64,000 nucleotides of DNA from Streptomyces sp. D2-8 (GTDB lineage Bacteria; Actinomycetota; Actinomycetes; Streptomycetales; Streptomycetaceae): the NCBI RefSeq assembly GCF_023184515.1, contig NZ_JAAHBP010000019.1, positions 1 to 64,000 on the forward strand. The letters run 5' to 3'. Within the stretch, counting starts at the first letter, position 1; each line of letters starts with the position of its first letter. Below the pieces are notes generated by a model. It searched no databases. It was not told the DNA's origin and saw nothing but the letters and a program-made list of their open reading frames with translations. Below, piece by piece: positions 1-9,779 of this stretch. Both the position numbers and the translations under genes were made by a program.

Positions 1-132
1 ACCAGCAACACCGAACGCACCGCAGCCCTGGCAGACTTCCTGCACAGCTACAACCACCACCGCTGCCACACCGCACTCGGGGGCCAGCCACCGATCAGCC
101 GTGTGAACAACGCTGCGGGTCAATACAACTAG
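1..132 (+). pseudogene. Transposase C-terminal fragment (IS481/IS3-type integrase core)
   Basis: The reading frame is open from the first base and stops at TAG 130-132. It encodes the end of a DDE integrase-type transposase. The stretch HSYNHHRCHTALGG followed by QPPISRV matches the C-terminal signature of IS481/IS3-family transposases, in which the YN..R.H.ALG.. block follows the catalytic Glu. Only about 43 codons are visible because the gene continues to the left of the window. I cannot tell whether the complete copy is intact. Directly after its stop lies a second transposase remnant on the opposite strand, so this is a small nest of mobile-element debris beside argC. Confidence 0.75.
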
Positions 133-563
133 GGCCTTTTGGCAACGCGGCGAGGTGCGGTGCCAGACCACGCGACCCGGGCGGGCATAGTGAAAGGACC
201 CCTAAGCCGGCCGGGGCTCACCTGGCCAGGCCCGAGTCGGGTGGCCCTCCCGGCCGTCTCAGCTTCCAGTAAGTGTGCAGCCCGCAGCCGGGCCCGCCCC
301 AGCTGGTCCTCGGTCAGGGCGGCCAGTGTCCTCGGCTGTCGGGAGACAGGTGACGGGCGACCCGCCTCTTTGACCGTCGGCAGGAGCCGCAGGTCAGGAT
401 GGTCGATGAGCCGGCGGAACGAGCGGGTCTCCGTGCGGCCGTCGTCATCCGTGAGGACGAGCCGGCCGAATGGGCCGTGGATGTCTTCGATCGTCCACTC
501 GACGCCGTGAAGCGCGACCCGCCTGCCCGGTGTGATCTGCAAGAACCCCCTTGCTGGCATCAT
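129..563 (-). pseudogene. Mu/TnsB-type transposase, N-terminal remnant
   Basis: Read on the minus strand from ATG 563 (or 560), the protein has GRRVALHGVEWTIEDIHG, then a short beta-rich stretch, then LTEDQLGRARLRAAHLLEAE. This is the pattern I know from N-termini of Streptomyces Mu/TnsB-like transposases, which carry a small beta domain, then the AA.HL.E.E.G helix, then the integrase core. After about 110 residues the similarity is lost and the frame ends at about position 129, so the integrase core is missing. It overlaps the IS481-type fragment by a few bases, which suggests one insertion truncated the other. It is a relic and not expected to be functional. Confidence 0.55.
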
Positions 564-687
564 GCCGCCCAGATCAGCGAGCTGTCGCGCAAGGGGCTGC
601 CCGGGCCAAGATTCGCCAGCTGGCGTGCTCCAGGTGCCAACTAAGAATCTCGGTGGCAACCCGCCTTCGCGCCGCCCATGAATGGGA

Positions 688-721
688 TTGCATAAACGTG
701 CAGCGAAACGTATAGTCATGC
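688..721 (+). promoter_or_regulatory. argC promoter overlapped by two ARG boxes
   Basis: A -35 TTGCAT (688-693) and -10 TATAGT (711-716) are separated by exactly 17 bases. The -35 lies inside an imperfect palindrome TTGCATAAACGTGCA (688-702), and a second ARG-box-like half pair (AAACGTATAGTCATGC, 706-721) covers the -10. The same TGCAT...TGCA arrangement recurs upstream of argH. Occupation by ArgR-arginine would block RNA polymerase. The operator role is inferred from ARG boxes known in Streptomyces. Confidence 0.75.
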
Positions 722-740
722 TCTCTGAGGAGGAGGATCC

Positions 741-1769
741 ATGGCGGTACGTGCGGCAGTGGCCGGAGCGAGTGGGTACGCGGGCGGGGAACTGCTGCGT
801 CTGCTCCTGGCGCACCCCGAGGTCGAGATCGGTGCCCTGACCGGCAACTCGAACGCGGGGCAGAAGCTCGGTGCGCTCCAGCCGCACCTGCTGCCCCTGG
901 CCGGACGAGTGCTCCAGGAGACCACCCCGGAGGTCCTCGCCGGTCACGACGTCGTCTTCCTCGCGCTGCCGCACGGGCAGTCCGCCGCCGTCGCCGAGCA
1001 GCTCGGCCCGGACGTGCTGGTGATCGACATGGGCGCCGACTTCCGGCTGACGGACGCCGCCGCCTGGGAGCGGTTCTACGGCTCGCCGCACGCCGGAACC
1101 TGGCCCTACGGCCTTCCCGAACTGCCGGGTGCCCGCGCCGCGCTGGAGGGGTCCAAGCGCGTCGCGGTGCCCGGTTGCTACCCCACGGCCGTGTCGCTGG
1201 CGCTCTTCCCGGCGTACGCCGCCGGCCTGGCCGGGCCCGAGGCCGTGGTCGTCGCCGCGTCCGGCACCTCCGGCGCGGGCAAGGCGCCCAAGCCGCACCT
1301 GCTGGGCAGCGAGGTCATGGGGTCGATGACCCCCTACGGCGTCGGCGGCGGGCACCGGCACACGCCCGAGATCACCCAGAACCTCAGCGCGGCGGCGGGG
1401 GAGACGGTCTCCGTGTCCTTCACCCCGACCCTCGCGCCGATGCCGCGCGGGATCCTCGCCACCTGCAGTGCCAAGGCCGCCGACGGCGTCACGGGCGAGT
1501 CCCTGCGCGCCGCGTACGAGAAGGCCTTCGCCGACGAGCCGTTCGTGCACCTGCTCCCCGAGGGCCAGTGGCCCGCCACGGCGTCCGTCTACGGTTCGAA
1601 CGCCGTTCAGGTGCAGGTCGCGTACGACGCCGCCGCCGGACGGATCATCGTGATCAGCGCCATCGACAACCTCACCAAGGGCACCGCGGGCGGTGCCGTC
1701 CAGAGCATGAACATCGCCCTGGGTCTCGACGAGACCACCGGACTGACGACGATCGGAGTTGCGCCGTGA
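741..1769 (+). CDS. argC: N-acetyl-gamma-glutamyl-phosphate reductase
   Basis: Third step of arginine biosynthesis: NADPH-dependent reduction of N-acetylglutamyl phosphate to the semialdehyde, in the cytosol. The 342-residue protein begins with the ASGYAGGELLRLL nucleotide-binding motif of ArgC (residues 8-20). The catalytic cysteine lies in VPGCYPTAV and the HRHTPEI segment is also present, as expected for the actinobacterial 340-residue type. The start ATG is preceded by GAGGAGG at about 6 bases. It is the first gene of argCJBDR, and its stop overlaps the GTG of argJ (GTGA), indicating translational coupling. Transcription should be repressed by ArgR through the ARG boxes about 20-50 bases upstream. 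Confidence 0.97.
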   Translation: MAVRAAVAGASGYAGGELLRLLLAHPEVEIGALTGNSNAGQKLGALQPHLLPLAGRVLQETTPEVLAGHDVVFLALPHGQSAAVAEQLGPDVLVIDMGADFRLTDAAAWERFYGSPHAGTWPYGLPELPGARAALEGSKRVAVPGCYPTAVSLALFPAYAAGLAGPEAVVVAASGTSGAGKAPKPHLLGSEVMGSMTPYGVGGGHRHTPEITQNLSAAAGETVSVSFTPTLAPMPRGILATCSAKAADGVTGESLRAAYEKAFADEPFVHLLPEGQWPATASVYGSNAVQVQVAYDAAAGRIIVISAIDNLTKGTAGGAVQSMNIALGLDETTGLTTIGVAP

Positions 1770-2917
1770 GTGTGACGGCAGCAAAGGGATTCACGGCGGC
1801 GGGCATCGCCGCCGGGATCAAGGAGAACGGCAACCCCGACCTGGCCCTCGTGGTCAACACCGGCCCCCGCCGCGCCGCCGCCGGCGTGTTCACCTCCAAC
1901 CGTGTGAAGGCCGCGCCGGTCCTGTGGTCCGAGCAGGTGCTGAAGAGCGGCCAGGTGTCCGCCGTCGTCCTCAACTCCGGCGGTGCCAACGCCTGTACGG
2001 GCCCCAAGGGCTTCCAGGACACCCACGCGACCGCCGAGAAGGCCGCCGAGGTCCTCGGCCGGGGCGCCATCGAGGTGGCCGTCTGCTCGACCGGCCTCAT
2101 CGGCGTCCTGCTCCCCATGGACAAACTGCTCCCGGGCGTCGAGACGGCCGCGGCGCAGCTCTCCGAGCACGGCGGTGAGAAGGCCGCCATCGCCATCAAG
2201 ACCACCGACAGCGTCCACAAGACGTCCGTCGTCACCAAGGACGGCTGGACCGTCGGCGGCATGGCCAAGGGCGCGGGCATGCTCGCCCCCGGCCTCGCCA
2301 CCATGCTCGTCGTCCTCACCACCGACGCCGACCTGGACGACGACGTCCTCGACAACGCCCTGCGCGCGGCCACCCGGACGACCTTCGACCGGGTCGACTC
2401 CGACGGCTGCATGTCCACCAACGACACCGTGCTGCTGCTCGCCTCCGGCGCCGCCGAAGTCACCCCCGGGTACGAGGAGTTCGCCGAAGCAGTACGTCAG
2501 GTCTGCGACGACCTCGGCCAGCAGCTCATCCGGGACGCCGAGGGCGCCAGCAAGGACATCAAGGTCGAGGTGATCAACGCCGCGTCCGAGGACGACGCCG
2601 TCGAGGTGGGCCGCTCCATCGCCCGCAACAACCTCCTCAAGTGCGCCATCCACGGCGAGGACCCCAACTGGGGCCGGGTGCTCTCCGCGATCGGCACCAC
2701 GCAGGCCGCATTCGAGCCGGACCGGCTCAACGTCGCCATCAACGGCGTCTGGGTCTGCAAGAACGGCGGAGTCGGCGAGGACCGCGACAAGGTCGACATG
2801 CGCTACCGCGAGGTGCACATCGTCGCCGACCTCGCCGCCGGGTCCGAGACCGCCACGATCTGGACCAACGACCTCACGGCCGACTACGTCCACGAGAACA
2901 GCGCGTACTCCTCATGA
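1766..2917 (+). CDS. argJ: Bifunctional ornithine acetyltransferase / N-acetylglutamate synthase
   Basis: Transfers the acetyl group from N-acetylornithine to glutamate, closing the acetyl cycle; many family members also use acetyl-CoA. The GTG start at 1766 overlaps the argC stop, giving 383 residues. The autoprocessing signature KGAGMLAPGLATML is present. The family cleaves before the nucleophilic Thr, which is Thr179 here, giving alpha and beta chains. The oxyanion segment STGLIG and the C-terminal EDPNWGR motif are also seen. The downstream end overlaps argB by ATGA. A complete, ordinary enzyme. Confidence 0.97.
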   Translation: MSVTAAKGFTAAGIAAGIKENGNPDLALVVNTGPRRAAAGVFTSNRVKAAPVLWSEQVLKSGQVSAVVLNSGGANACTGPKGFQDTHATAEKAAEVLGRGAIEVAVCSTGLIGVLLPMDKLLPGVETAAAQLSEHGGEKAAIAIKTTDSVHKTSVVTKDGWTVGGMAKGAGMLAPGLATMLVVLTTDADLDDDVLDNALRAATRTTFDRVDSDGCMSTNDTVLLLASGAAEVTPGYEEFAEAVRQVCDDLGQQLIRDAEGASKDIKVEVINAASEDDAVEVGRSIARNNLLKCAIHGEDPNWGRVLSAIGTTQAAFEPDRLNVAINGVWVCKNGGVGEDRDKVDMRYREVHIVADLAAGSETATIWTNDLTADYVHENSAYSS

Positions 2918-3824
2918 GCAGTGGATCGACCCGCAAACACACCGCCCTGCCCAAGGCGCAGATCCTCATCGAGGCGCTGCCGTGGCTGGTCCGGCACAAC
3001 GGCAAGACGGTCGTCATCAAGTTCGGCGGCAACGCCATGATCGACGAGGACCTCAAGGCCGCCTTCGCCCAGGACGTGGTGTTCCTGCACCACGCCGGCC
3101 TCAAGCCCGTCGTCGTGCACGGCGGCGGCCCGCAGATCAGCGCCGCCCTCGACCGGCACGGCATCGTCAGCGAGTTCAAAGCGGGCCTCAGGGTGACCAC
3201 CGAGGACGCCATGGACGTCGTACGGATGGTGCTGGCCGGGCAGGTCCAGCGCGAACTGGTCGGGCTGCTCAACCAGCACGGTCCGCTCGCCGTCGGCCTC
3301 ACCGGCGAGGACGCGCACACCATCACCGCCACCAAGCACCAGCCCGAGATCGACGGCGAGTTGGTCGACATCGGGCGGGTGGGCGAGATCACCGCGATCG
3401 ACACCGGCGCGATCGAGGCCCTGCTCGCCGACGGCCGCATCCCGGTCGTCTCCTCGATCGCCCGCTCCCAGGACGACGGACATGTCTACAACGTCAATGC
3501 TGATACGGCGGCTGCGGCACTCGCTGCTGCTCTGGGCGCCGAAACCCTCATGGTCCTCACGGACGTCGAGGGCCTCTACGAGGACTGGCCGCACAGCGAC
3601 GAGGTGATCAGCCGCCTCACCGCCGTCGAGCTGGAGCGGCTGCTGCCGGACCTGTCGTCCGGCATGGTGCCGAAGATGGAGGGCTGCCTGCACGCCGTAC
3701 GCAACGGCGTCACCACCGCCCGCGTCATCGACGGCCGGGTCCAGCACTCGATCCTGCTGGAGATCTTCACCGACGAGGGCATCGGCACGATGGTCGTGCC
3801 CGACGAGCAAGAGGGGGATGCCGT

Positions 3825-3828
<4 letters not shown>
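2914..3828 (+). CDS. argB: Acetylglutamate kinase
   Basis: Phosphorylates N-acetylglutamate at the gamma-carboxyl, the usual feedback-controlled step. The 304-residue amino-acid-kinase-fold protein has the phosphate-binding KFGGNAM (residues about 36-42), the VVHGGGPQI glycine loop, and the C-terminal SSGMVPKMEGC nucleotide-site motif. An N-terminal extension of about 20 residues before ALPWL is compatible with the arginine-sensitive hexameric class, in which an N-terminal helix mediates hexamer formation; whether it is arginine-inhibited is inference. ATGA overlap with argJ and another with argD show tight coupling. Confidence 0.97.
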
Positions 3829-5024
<1,196 letters not shown>

Positions 5025-5031
5025 GACGACG

Positions 5032-5577
5032 ATGAGTCAGGCGCAGGACCACGAGCAGCCGGGGGCGAACGGGCCCGCCGTGCCGCAGACCCGCACCGCC
5101 CGCCACCGCCGGATCGTGGACATCCTCAACCGGCAGCCGGTCCGCTCGCAGAGCCAGCTGGCGAAGCTGCTCGCCGACGACGGGCTGAGCGTCACGCAGG
5201 CGACGCTCAGCCGGGACCTGGACGAGCTGAACGCGGTGAAGATCCGCAACGCCGACGGCGACCTGATCTACGCGGTGCCCAGCGAGGGCGGGTTCCGTAC
5301 GCCCCGGGCGCCGCTCGGCGGGTCGGCGAAGGAGGAGCGGATGCGGCGGCTCTCGCAGGAGCTGCTGATCTCCGCGGAGGCCTCGGCGAATCTCGTGGTG
5401 CTGCGGACCCCTCCGGGGGCGGCGCAGTTCCTGGCCTCGGCGATCGACCAGGCGGAGCTGCACGACATCCTGGGGACGATCGCCGGTGACGACACGTTGC
5501 TGCTGATCAGCAGGGAGCCGACGGGTGGGCAGGCGCTGGCGGATCATCTGCTGAGGCTGGCGCAGAACGGGCACTGA
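5032..5577 (+). CDS. argR: Arginine repressor
   Basis: Hexameric repressor that uses arginine as co-repressor to bind ARG boxes. The 181-residue protein has an N-terminal winged helix (RIVDILNRQPVRSQSQLAKLL, then VTQATLSRDLDEL as recognition helix, about residues 25-70). The C-terminal oligomerisation and arginine-binding domain carries the characteristic GTIAGDDTLLLI. An extra tail of about 20 residues at the N-terminus (QAQDHEQPGANGP) is typical of Streptomyces ArgR. Being last in the operon it regulates, it should be under negative autoregulation. Expected targets inside this window are the sites before argC (688-721) and argH (11577-11607). Confidence 0.96.
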   Translation: MSQAQDHEQPGANGPAVPQTRTARHRRIVDILNRQPVRSQSQLAKLLADDGLSVTQATLSRDLDELNAVKIRNADGDLIYAVPSEGGFRTPRAPLGGSAKEERMRRLSQELLISAEASANLVVLRTPPGAAQFLASAIDQAELHDILGTIAGDDTLLLISREPTGGQALADHLLRLAQNGH

Positions 5578-5614
5578 GCGGTTGTCGTTCGGGCGCGGGT
5601 GGGCCGTGGCCGGC

Positions 5615-5640
5615 CGCGCAGTTCCCCGCGCCCCTGGGGC
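5615..5640. repeat. Interspersed GGGGCGCGGGGAACTGCGCG repeat, copy 1
   Basis: Inverted copy (CGCGCAGTTCCCCGCGCCCC) of a short element also present at 13135-13157, 16531-16553 and 19981-20004. It lies in the convergent gap between argR and the apbE gene. Position at gene ends suggests a transcript-end or processing element. Confidence 0.7.
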
Positions 5641-5675
5641 GCGGGTGAGCGGAACGCCCTGACCTCAGCCCGCAA

Positions 5676-6479
5676 TCAGCCCAGCCGTGCTGCCAGGCCT
5701 CCCGTGCAACGCACCTCGTCCCCGGCCGTGATCAGCAGCGCCTCCACATCCGGCAGCGACTCCAGCCACGCCAGCCCCTCCCGCGAGCCCATCGCGAACG
5801 CCGCCGTCGCCCAGCAGTCCACCCACGTCAGCCGGGGGCCCACCACTGTCACGGCGACCAGGTCGGTCACCGCGGAACGCCCCGTACGGGGATCGACGAT
5901 GTGGTCTCCCCGCTCCGCCGTACCGGACGTGGCCACGGACAGCTCCGCCATCCCGGCCGCCGAGACGACCGCCGCGAGACCCCCCGGACGCAACGGGTCG
6001 GACACGCCCACGCGCCACGGCCGCTGCCCACCCGGTGTCCCGAGCAGCTGCACATCGCCGCCGCCGTTCAGGTTCACTCCGCATACCCCGGGCACGTCCG
6101 CCAGCCCCCGCGCCGCCCGCTCGACCGCCCAGCCCTTGACGATGCCGGTCGGATCGAGGCGGCCCTGGTACGACGTGCTGAACCAGCCGTCGCTTCTCCG
6201 CTCCGCCTCGGCGGCCAGTTCCAGCACCTCGGCGACCTCGGGGTCGCACTCCGCGACGGTCAGCTCCCCGCGCTGCAACCGGGAGATCTGGCTGTCCTCG
6301 CGGTACGTGCTGAACACCTCGTCGACCCGGCGCAGCCCGGCGACGGCCTCGTCCAGGGCCGCGCGCACGGCGGCCGGTTCCCCGCCGCGGACGTCGAAGG
6401 AGAAGACGGTCCCCATCGTCTCCTCGGCATGACGTACCGCGGCGGGAGCCTGTGCGGAGTCGGCCACCGTGTCAGCCAC
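5676..6479 (-). CDS. apbE: FAD:protein FMN transferase (ApbE family)
   Basis: Attaches FMN from FAD covalently to a Thr in FMN_bind domains. The 267-residue protein shows ETMGTVFSFDV at the N-terminus, DEVFSTYREDSQISRLQ, LDPTGIVKGWAVERA, NLNGGGDVQLLG and the HIVDPRTG plus WVDCWATAAFAMG region, the usual order of ApbE motifs. No clear signal peptide is visible, so export would need a partner or an unseen signal. The start lies within the end of the upstream FMN_bind gene (8-base overlap, same strand), strongly suggesting that this protein is its substrate. Together with the membrane flavoprotein it forms a three-gene redox unit. Confidence 0.92.
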   Translation of the reverse strand: MADTVADSAQAPAAVRHAEETMGTVFSFDVRGGEPAAVRAALDEAVAGLRRVDEVFSTYREDSQISRLQRGELTVAECDPEVAEVLELAAEAERRSDGWFSTSYQGRLDPTGIVKGWAVERAARGLADVPGVCGVNLNGGGDVQLLGTPGGQRPWRVGVSDPLRPGGLAAVVSAAGMAELSVATSGTAERGDHIVDPRTGRSAVTDLVAVTVVGPRLTWVDCWATAAFAMGSREGLAWLESLPDVEALLITAGDEVRCTGGLAARLG

Positions 6480-7527
6480 CGGCCTGGTCCAGCGCCGACT
6501 GGAGGGACTGCTTGTAGCCGGCGCTGGTGTACGTCGCCCCGGACACCGCGTCGATCTGCGCGTTTCCGGCCGCGACGGCCGCCTGGTTGAGGCGGGGGAC
6601 GGAGGAGGAGGTGATCTGGTCGCTGCGGCCGCCCTTGGGGGCCTGGACCGCCTCGGCCTTGGTGATCTTCCCGCCGGTGACGGTCACCCGTACCTGCACC
6701 GGGCCGTACTGCGTCTGCGCCGCACTGCCGGTGAGGGTCTGCGTCGTGGCCTGGCCGGCCCCCGAGCCCGCGGCCTGCGAGGAACCGCCGCCGGCCGGAG
6801 CCTTGTCCAGGGCCGACTGGAGCGACTTCTTGTAGCCGGCGCTGGTGTAGGTGGCGCCCGACACCGCGTCGATGTCCGCGTTTCCGGCCGCGACGGCCGC
6901 CTGGTTGAGGCGGGGGACGGAGGAGGAGGTGATCTGGTCGCTGCGGCCGCCCTTGGGGGCCTGGACCGCCTCGGCCTTGGTGATCTTCCCGCCCGCGACG
7001 GTCACCCGCACCTGGACCGGCCCGTACTCCGTCTGCGCGACATCGCCGGTCAGCGTCTGCGCGGCGCCCGAACCCTGCTGCGATCCGGCCGACGCCTTCG
7101 CCTTGTCCAGGGCCGACTGGAGCGACTTCTTGTAGCCGGCGCTGGTGTACGTCGCCCCGGAGACGGCGTCGATCTCCGCGTTCTGCGCCGCCATCACCGC
7201 CTGGTTCAGACGCGGCACCGAGCTCGCGGTGATCTGGTCGCTGCGGCCGCCCTTCGGCGCCTGGACCGCCTCGGCCTGGGTGATCTTTCCGTTGCTCATC
7301 GTCAGGCGGACCTGCACGGCGCCGTACTGCGTCTGCGCCGCGTCGCCGGTGACCGCTCCGTTCACGCCGCCCTGCGGGGCCTGCCCGGCCGCCGCGGGCG
7401 GTGCCTGGCCCGCAGCCTGGGCGGATCCCGGGTCGGAGGCCGGCTTCAGGGACAGCAGCAGCACGATCCCGGAGACGGTGGCTGCGCCGGCGAGCACGGC
7501 ACGCCGGACGGGGTGAGACTTCCTCAT
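6472..7527 (-). CDS. Exported protein with three FMN_bind domains
   Basis: The 351-residue protein has an N-terminal membrane anchor or signal (RRAVLAGAATVSGIVLLLSL, residues 8-27), a Pro/Ala linker, then three FMN_bind domains at about 58-140, 158-240 and 263-347. Each ends with SGATYTSAGYKKSL-like sequence (SGAT at 123, 223, 329), the flavinylation site where ApbE links FMN to the Thr. Three flavins in one chain would make a short electron-carrying string outside the membrane, fed by the neighbouring ferric-reductase-like protein. Domains 2 and 3 share a DNA stretch of about 90 identical bases. The final acceptor is unknown. Confidence 0.9.
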   Translation of the reverse strand: MRKSHPVRRAVLAGAATVSGIVLLLSLKPASDPGSAQAAGQAPPAAAGQAPQGGVNGAVTGDAAQTQYGAVQVRLTMSNGKITQAEAVQAPKGGRSDQITASSVPRLNQAVMAAQNAEIDAVSGATYTSAGYKKSLQSALDKAKASAGSQQGSGAAQTLTGDVAQTEYGPVQVRVTVAGGKITKAEAVQAPKGGRSDQITSSSVPRLNQAAVAAGNADIDAVSGATYTSAGYKKSLQSALDKAPAGGGSSQAAGSGAGQATTQTLTGSAAQTQYGPVQVRVTVTGGKITKAEAVQAPKGGRSDQITSSSVPRLNQAAVAAGNAQIDAVSGATYTSAGYKQSLQSALDQAGG

Positions 7528-7567
7528 CGTTTCTCAAGCTCCTGAAGGGCCGTTGGTGTCCCGTCGC

Positions 7568-8950
7568 TCACATCTCGAACGACTCGTGATGGATACGGCG
7601 GGCGGGTACTCCCGCTCCGCGCAGTGCCTCGTAGACCGACTGCGCGAAGCCGGGCGGCCCGCACATGAAGACGTCGTGGTTGTCGATGTCCGGGATCTTC
7701 CGCTGGAGGGACTCCGCCGAGATGTCGGGGCGTTCCCCGTCCGGGCTGTTGACCGCGTACATCAGCCGGGCGCCGCGCTCGTCGGCGATCTTGGCGAGTT
7801 CGCCCCACAGGGCCAGGTCCTGGGTGCTGTTGGCCCGGTAGAGGAGCGTGATGTCACCGGACGCGCCCGGCAGCGTCTCGAACAGGGCCCGCATCGGGGT
7901 GATGCCCACACCGCCCGCCACCAGCAGCACCTTGCCGCGGCTGCGGCGCTGCGCGGTCATCGCGCCGTACGGTCCCTCCGCCCACACCTTGGTGCCGGGC
8001 GTCAGCTCGCGCAGCCGGGAGGTGTGGTCGCCGATCGCCTTGACGGTGATCCGCAGCATGTCCGGGCGGGGCGCCGCCGACAGCGAGTACGGGTGCGAAC
8101 TGAAGCGCATGCCCGGTGCCATGAACCGCCAGCGGAAGAAGTGCCCGGCCTCCGCGCCCATCCGGTGCAGCTTGCGTCCGCTGATCAGCACGGACACGAT
8201 CCCCGGGGTCTCCTCGATGACCGCCTCGACCCGCATGCGGTGCCGCAGGTTCAGCCGGATCGGGGTGAGGATCCGGAACCAGAGCACCAGCGCGGTCACC
8301 ACGCCGTACAGCCCGTACCAGAAGGTCTTCGCGGCGGGCTCGACGGCGAACTCGTTGCCCGTCGTGATCTGGTGCCAGAACGTCATGTACACCGACGCGT
8401 ACGTGAGCAGGTGCACGTGGTACCAGGTGTCGTACCCGATCAGGCGGCGCACACCGCCGATCGACAGGATCCCGATGAGGAACAGCAGGCCCGTGCCGAT
8501 GGCGGCCTTGCCCATGTCCGGCAGCTGGTTGATGGAGTCGGTCGTCTGCTGGACGATGTCGCCGAGTCCCTTGCCCGCCTGCAGGGCGTAGCCCCACATG
8601 GTGAGGAAGACATGGGCGAGGACCAGGCAGAGCGTGTAGCGGCCGGTCATGGCGTGCCAGCGCGCGACCCGGTCGGTACCCACCCGTCGCTCCAGCGCGG
8701 GCACCCGGGCCATCTGGAGCACCACGAGCGCCATCAGGTAGCCGGCGAGCAGGCCGGTGATCCGGCCCGCGGCCAGGATCTTGCTCGAGGTGTCCGCGAG
8801 GGACGGTGTGTTGTCCCACCACAGCCACAGCACGGCCGCCGCTCCGGCCCACAGGGCGATCAACAGCGGGACGGCCGGGGAGCGGCGCGGGCGGATGCGG
8901 CGCATCGTCTGGCGGCGGGCGGCACGTCCGCCTGCGAGCGTGGTGGTCAC
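7568..8950 (-). CDS. Ferric-reductase-like transmembrane flavoprotein (FAD/NAD(P)H domain)
   Basis: Membrane oxidoreductase expected to move electrons from cytosolic NAD(P)H through haem to the outside. I chose GTG 8950 because GGAGG sits 5 bases before it, giving 460 residues. About six membrane helices span residues 25-230, with candidate haem-ligand histidines at 113, 178/180 and 193. The FAD site HPYSLSAAP (286-294) is followed by the NAD(P) site LLVAGGVGITPM (342-353) and CGPPGF (430-435). Forty bases separate it from the triple FMN_bind gene on the same strand. Function in iron reduction or in supplying other extracytoplasmic acceptors is inference. Confidence 0.88.
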   Translation of the reverse strand: MTTTLAGGRAARRQTMRRIRPRRSPAVPLLIALWAGAAAVLWLWWDNTPSLADTSSKILAAGRITGLLAGYLMALVVLQMARVPALERRVGTDRVARWHAMTGRYTLCLVLAHVFLTMWGYALQAGKGLGDIVQQTTDSINQLPDMGKAAIGTGLLFLIGILSIGGVRRLIGYDTWYHVHLLTYASVYMTFWHQITTGNEFAVEPAAKTFWYGLYGVVTALVLWFRILTPIRLNLRHRMRVEAVIEETPGIVSVLISGRKLHRMGAEAGHFFRWRFMAPGMRFSSHPYSLSAAPRPDMLRITVKAIGDHTSRLRELTPGTKVWAEGPYGAMTAQRRSRGKVLLVAGGVGITPMRALFETLPGASGDITLLYRANSTQDLALWGELAKIADERGARLMYAVNSPDGERPDISAESLQRKIPDIDNHDVFMCGPPGFAQSVYEALRGAGVPARRIHHESFEM

Positions 8951-9077
8951 GGTTCCTCCGTGGGGACTTGACCCTTGGCCCACTGATACGTGCCGGGACA
9001 CGGGAGTGTTCAGCCACGGGCCGAGTCGCGCGCGAACAGCAGTGACCCCTGGTAACACTCACCCGGCCGGCGTCCCG

Positions 9078-9776
9078 TCACAGGCGGGTGACGGCCGTGC
9101 TTCCGCTCCGCGTCCCCACGGCGATGTGCGGCCGCCGCGCGGGGTCGGCCCAGAGGAGGATCCGCCGCATGGCCTCCTCGGAGACGGAGACACAACCGGC
9201 CGTCGCCCCCCGCCCGTTGACATGGAGGAAGATGCCCGCGCCGCGCCCCCGCACGGGACGCGCGTAGTTGAAGCCGATGACGAGCGCGTGCGCGTACTGC
9301 GCGCGATACGTGATCAGGTGCTCGGACTCGGCGGCCCGGCAGTCGGCCGCACGCGGCTCGGTCCAGCGGTTGTAGGAGCGGGAGCCGTTGTCCTGGCACC
9401 ACCAGGAGTCCTGGTGCACCCGGCGGTAGGGGTACGCCGTCCCGCGCGGCGCCGCCTCGATGCCGAAGGCGTACGGCAGGCCGTAGAGGCCGGTGGGTGT
9501 GGTGTTGGTGCCCTGCTTGCGAAGGGCGCCCTCGACGAGTCCGTTCGCGCCGAAGCGGGCAGCCGCGGAGCCCCTCTTCACCCAGCGCCCGTCCGCGCGG
9601 TCCCACCAGATGACCGTGCCCGTCGTCGAGGCCCGCTTCGGGGCCACCGCGGTGATCAGCTGGGTGCCGCCGCCGGTGTCCGCCATCCGGGCCGGCAGCG
9701 GCGGCGAGGGGGCGGGCGGCCCGGCGCCGAGCACGATCAGGGAGGAGACGGCGAGGGCGACGGCACCGGGGCGCAT
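9078..9776 (-). CDS. Exported L,D-transpeptidase-family protein (YkuD-like)
   Basis: The 232-residue protein has a short hydrophobic N-terminus (AVALAVSSLIVLGAG) consistent with a signal peptide and a Pro-rich linker. The catalytic motif is HVNGRGATAGCVSVSEE, with His185 and nucleophile Cys195, the H-x(n)-GCVS pattern of YkuD domains. Such enzymes act on peptidoglycan outside the cell, forming 3-3 crosslinks or attaching or trimming peptides. A cysteine pair elsewhere (WWCQ, AADC) could be structural. It differs from the classic SHGC motif in having ATAGC, as many actinobacterial members do. The exact substrate is not deducible. Confidence 0.85.
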   Translation of the reverse strand: MRPGAVALAVSSLIVLGAGPPAPSPPLPARMADTGGGTQLITAVAPKRASTTGTVIWWDRADGRWVKRGSAAARFGANGLVEGALRKQGTNTTPTGLYGLPYAFGIEAAPRGTAYPYRRVHQDSWWCQDNGSRSYNRWTEPRAADCRAAESEHLITYRAQYAHALVIGFNYARPVRGRGAGIFLHVNGRGATAGCVSVSEEAMRRILLWADPARRPHIAVGTRSGSTAVTRL

Positions 9777-9779
9777 GCC

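Noticed and set aside
564..1784. Upstream extension of the minus-strand transposase frame over argC
   Set aside because: Antisense to argC with low-complexity product. The transposase similarity begins only at 563.
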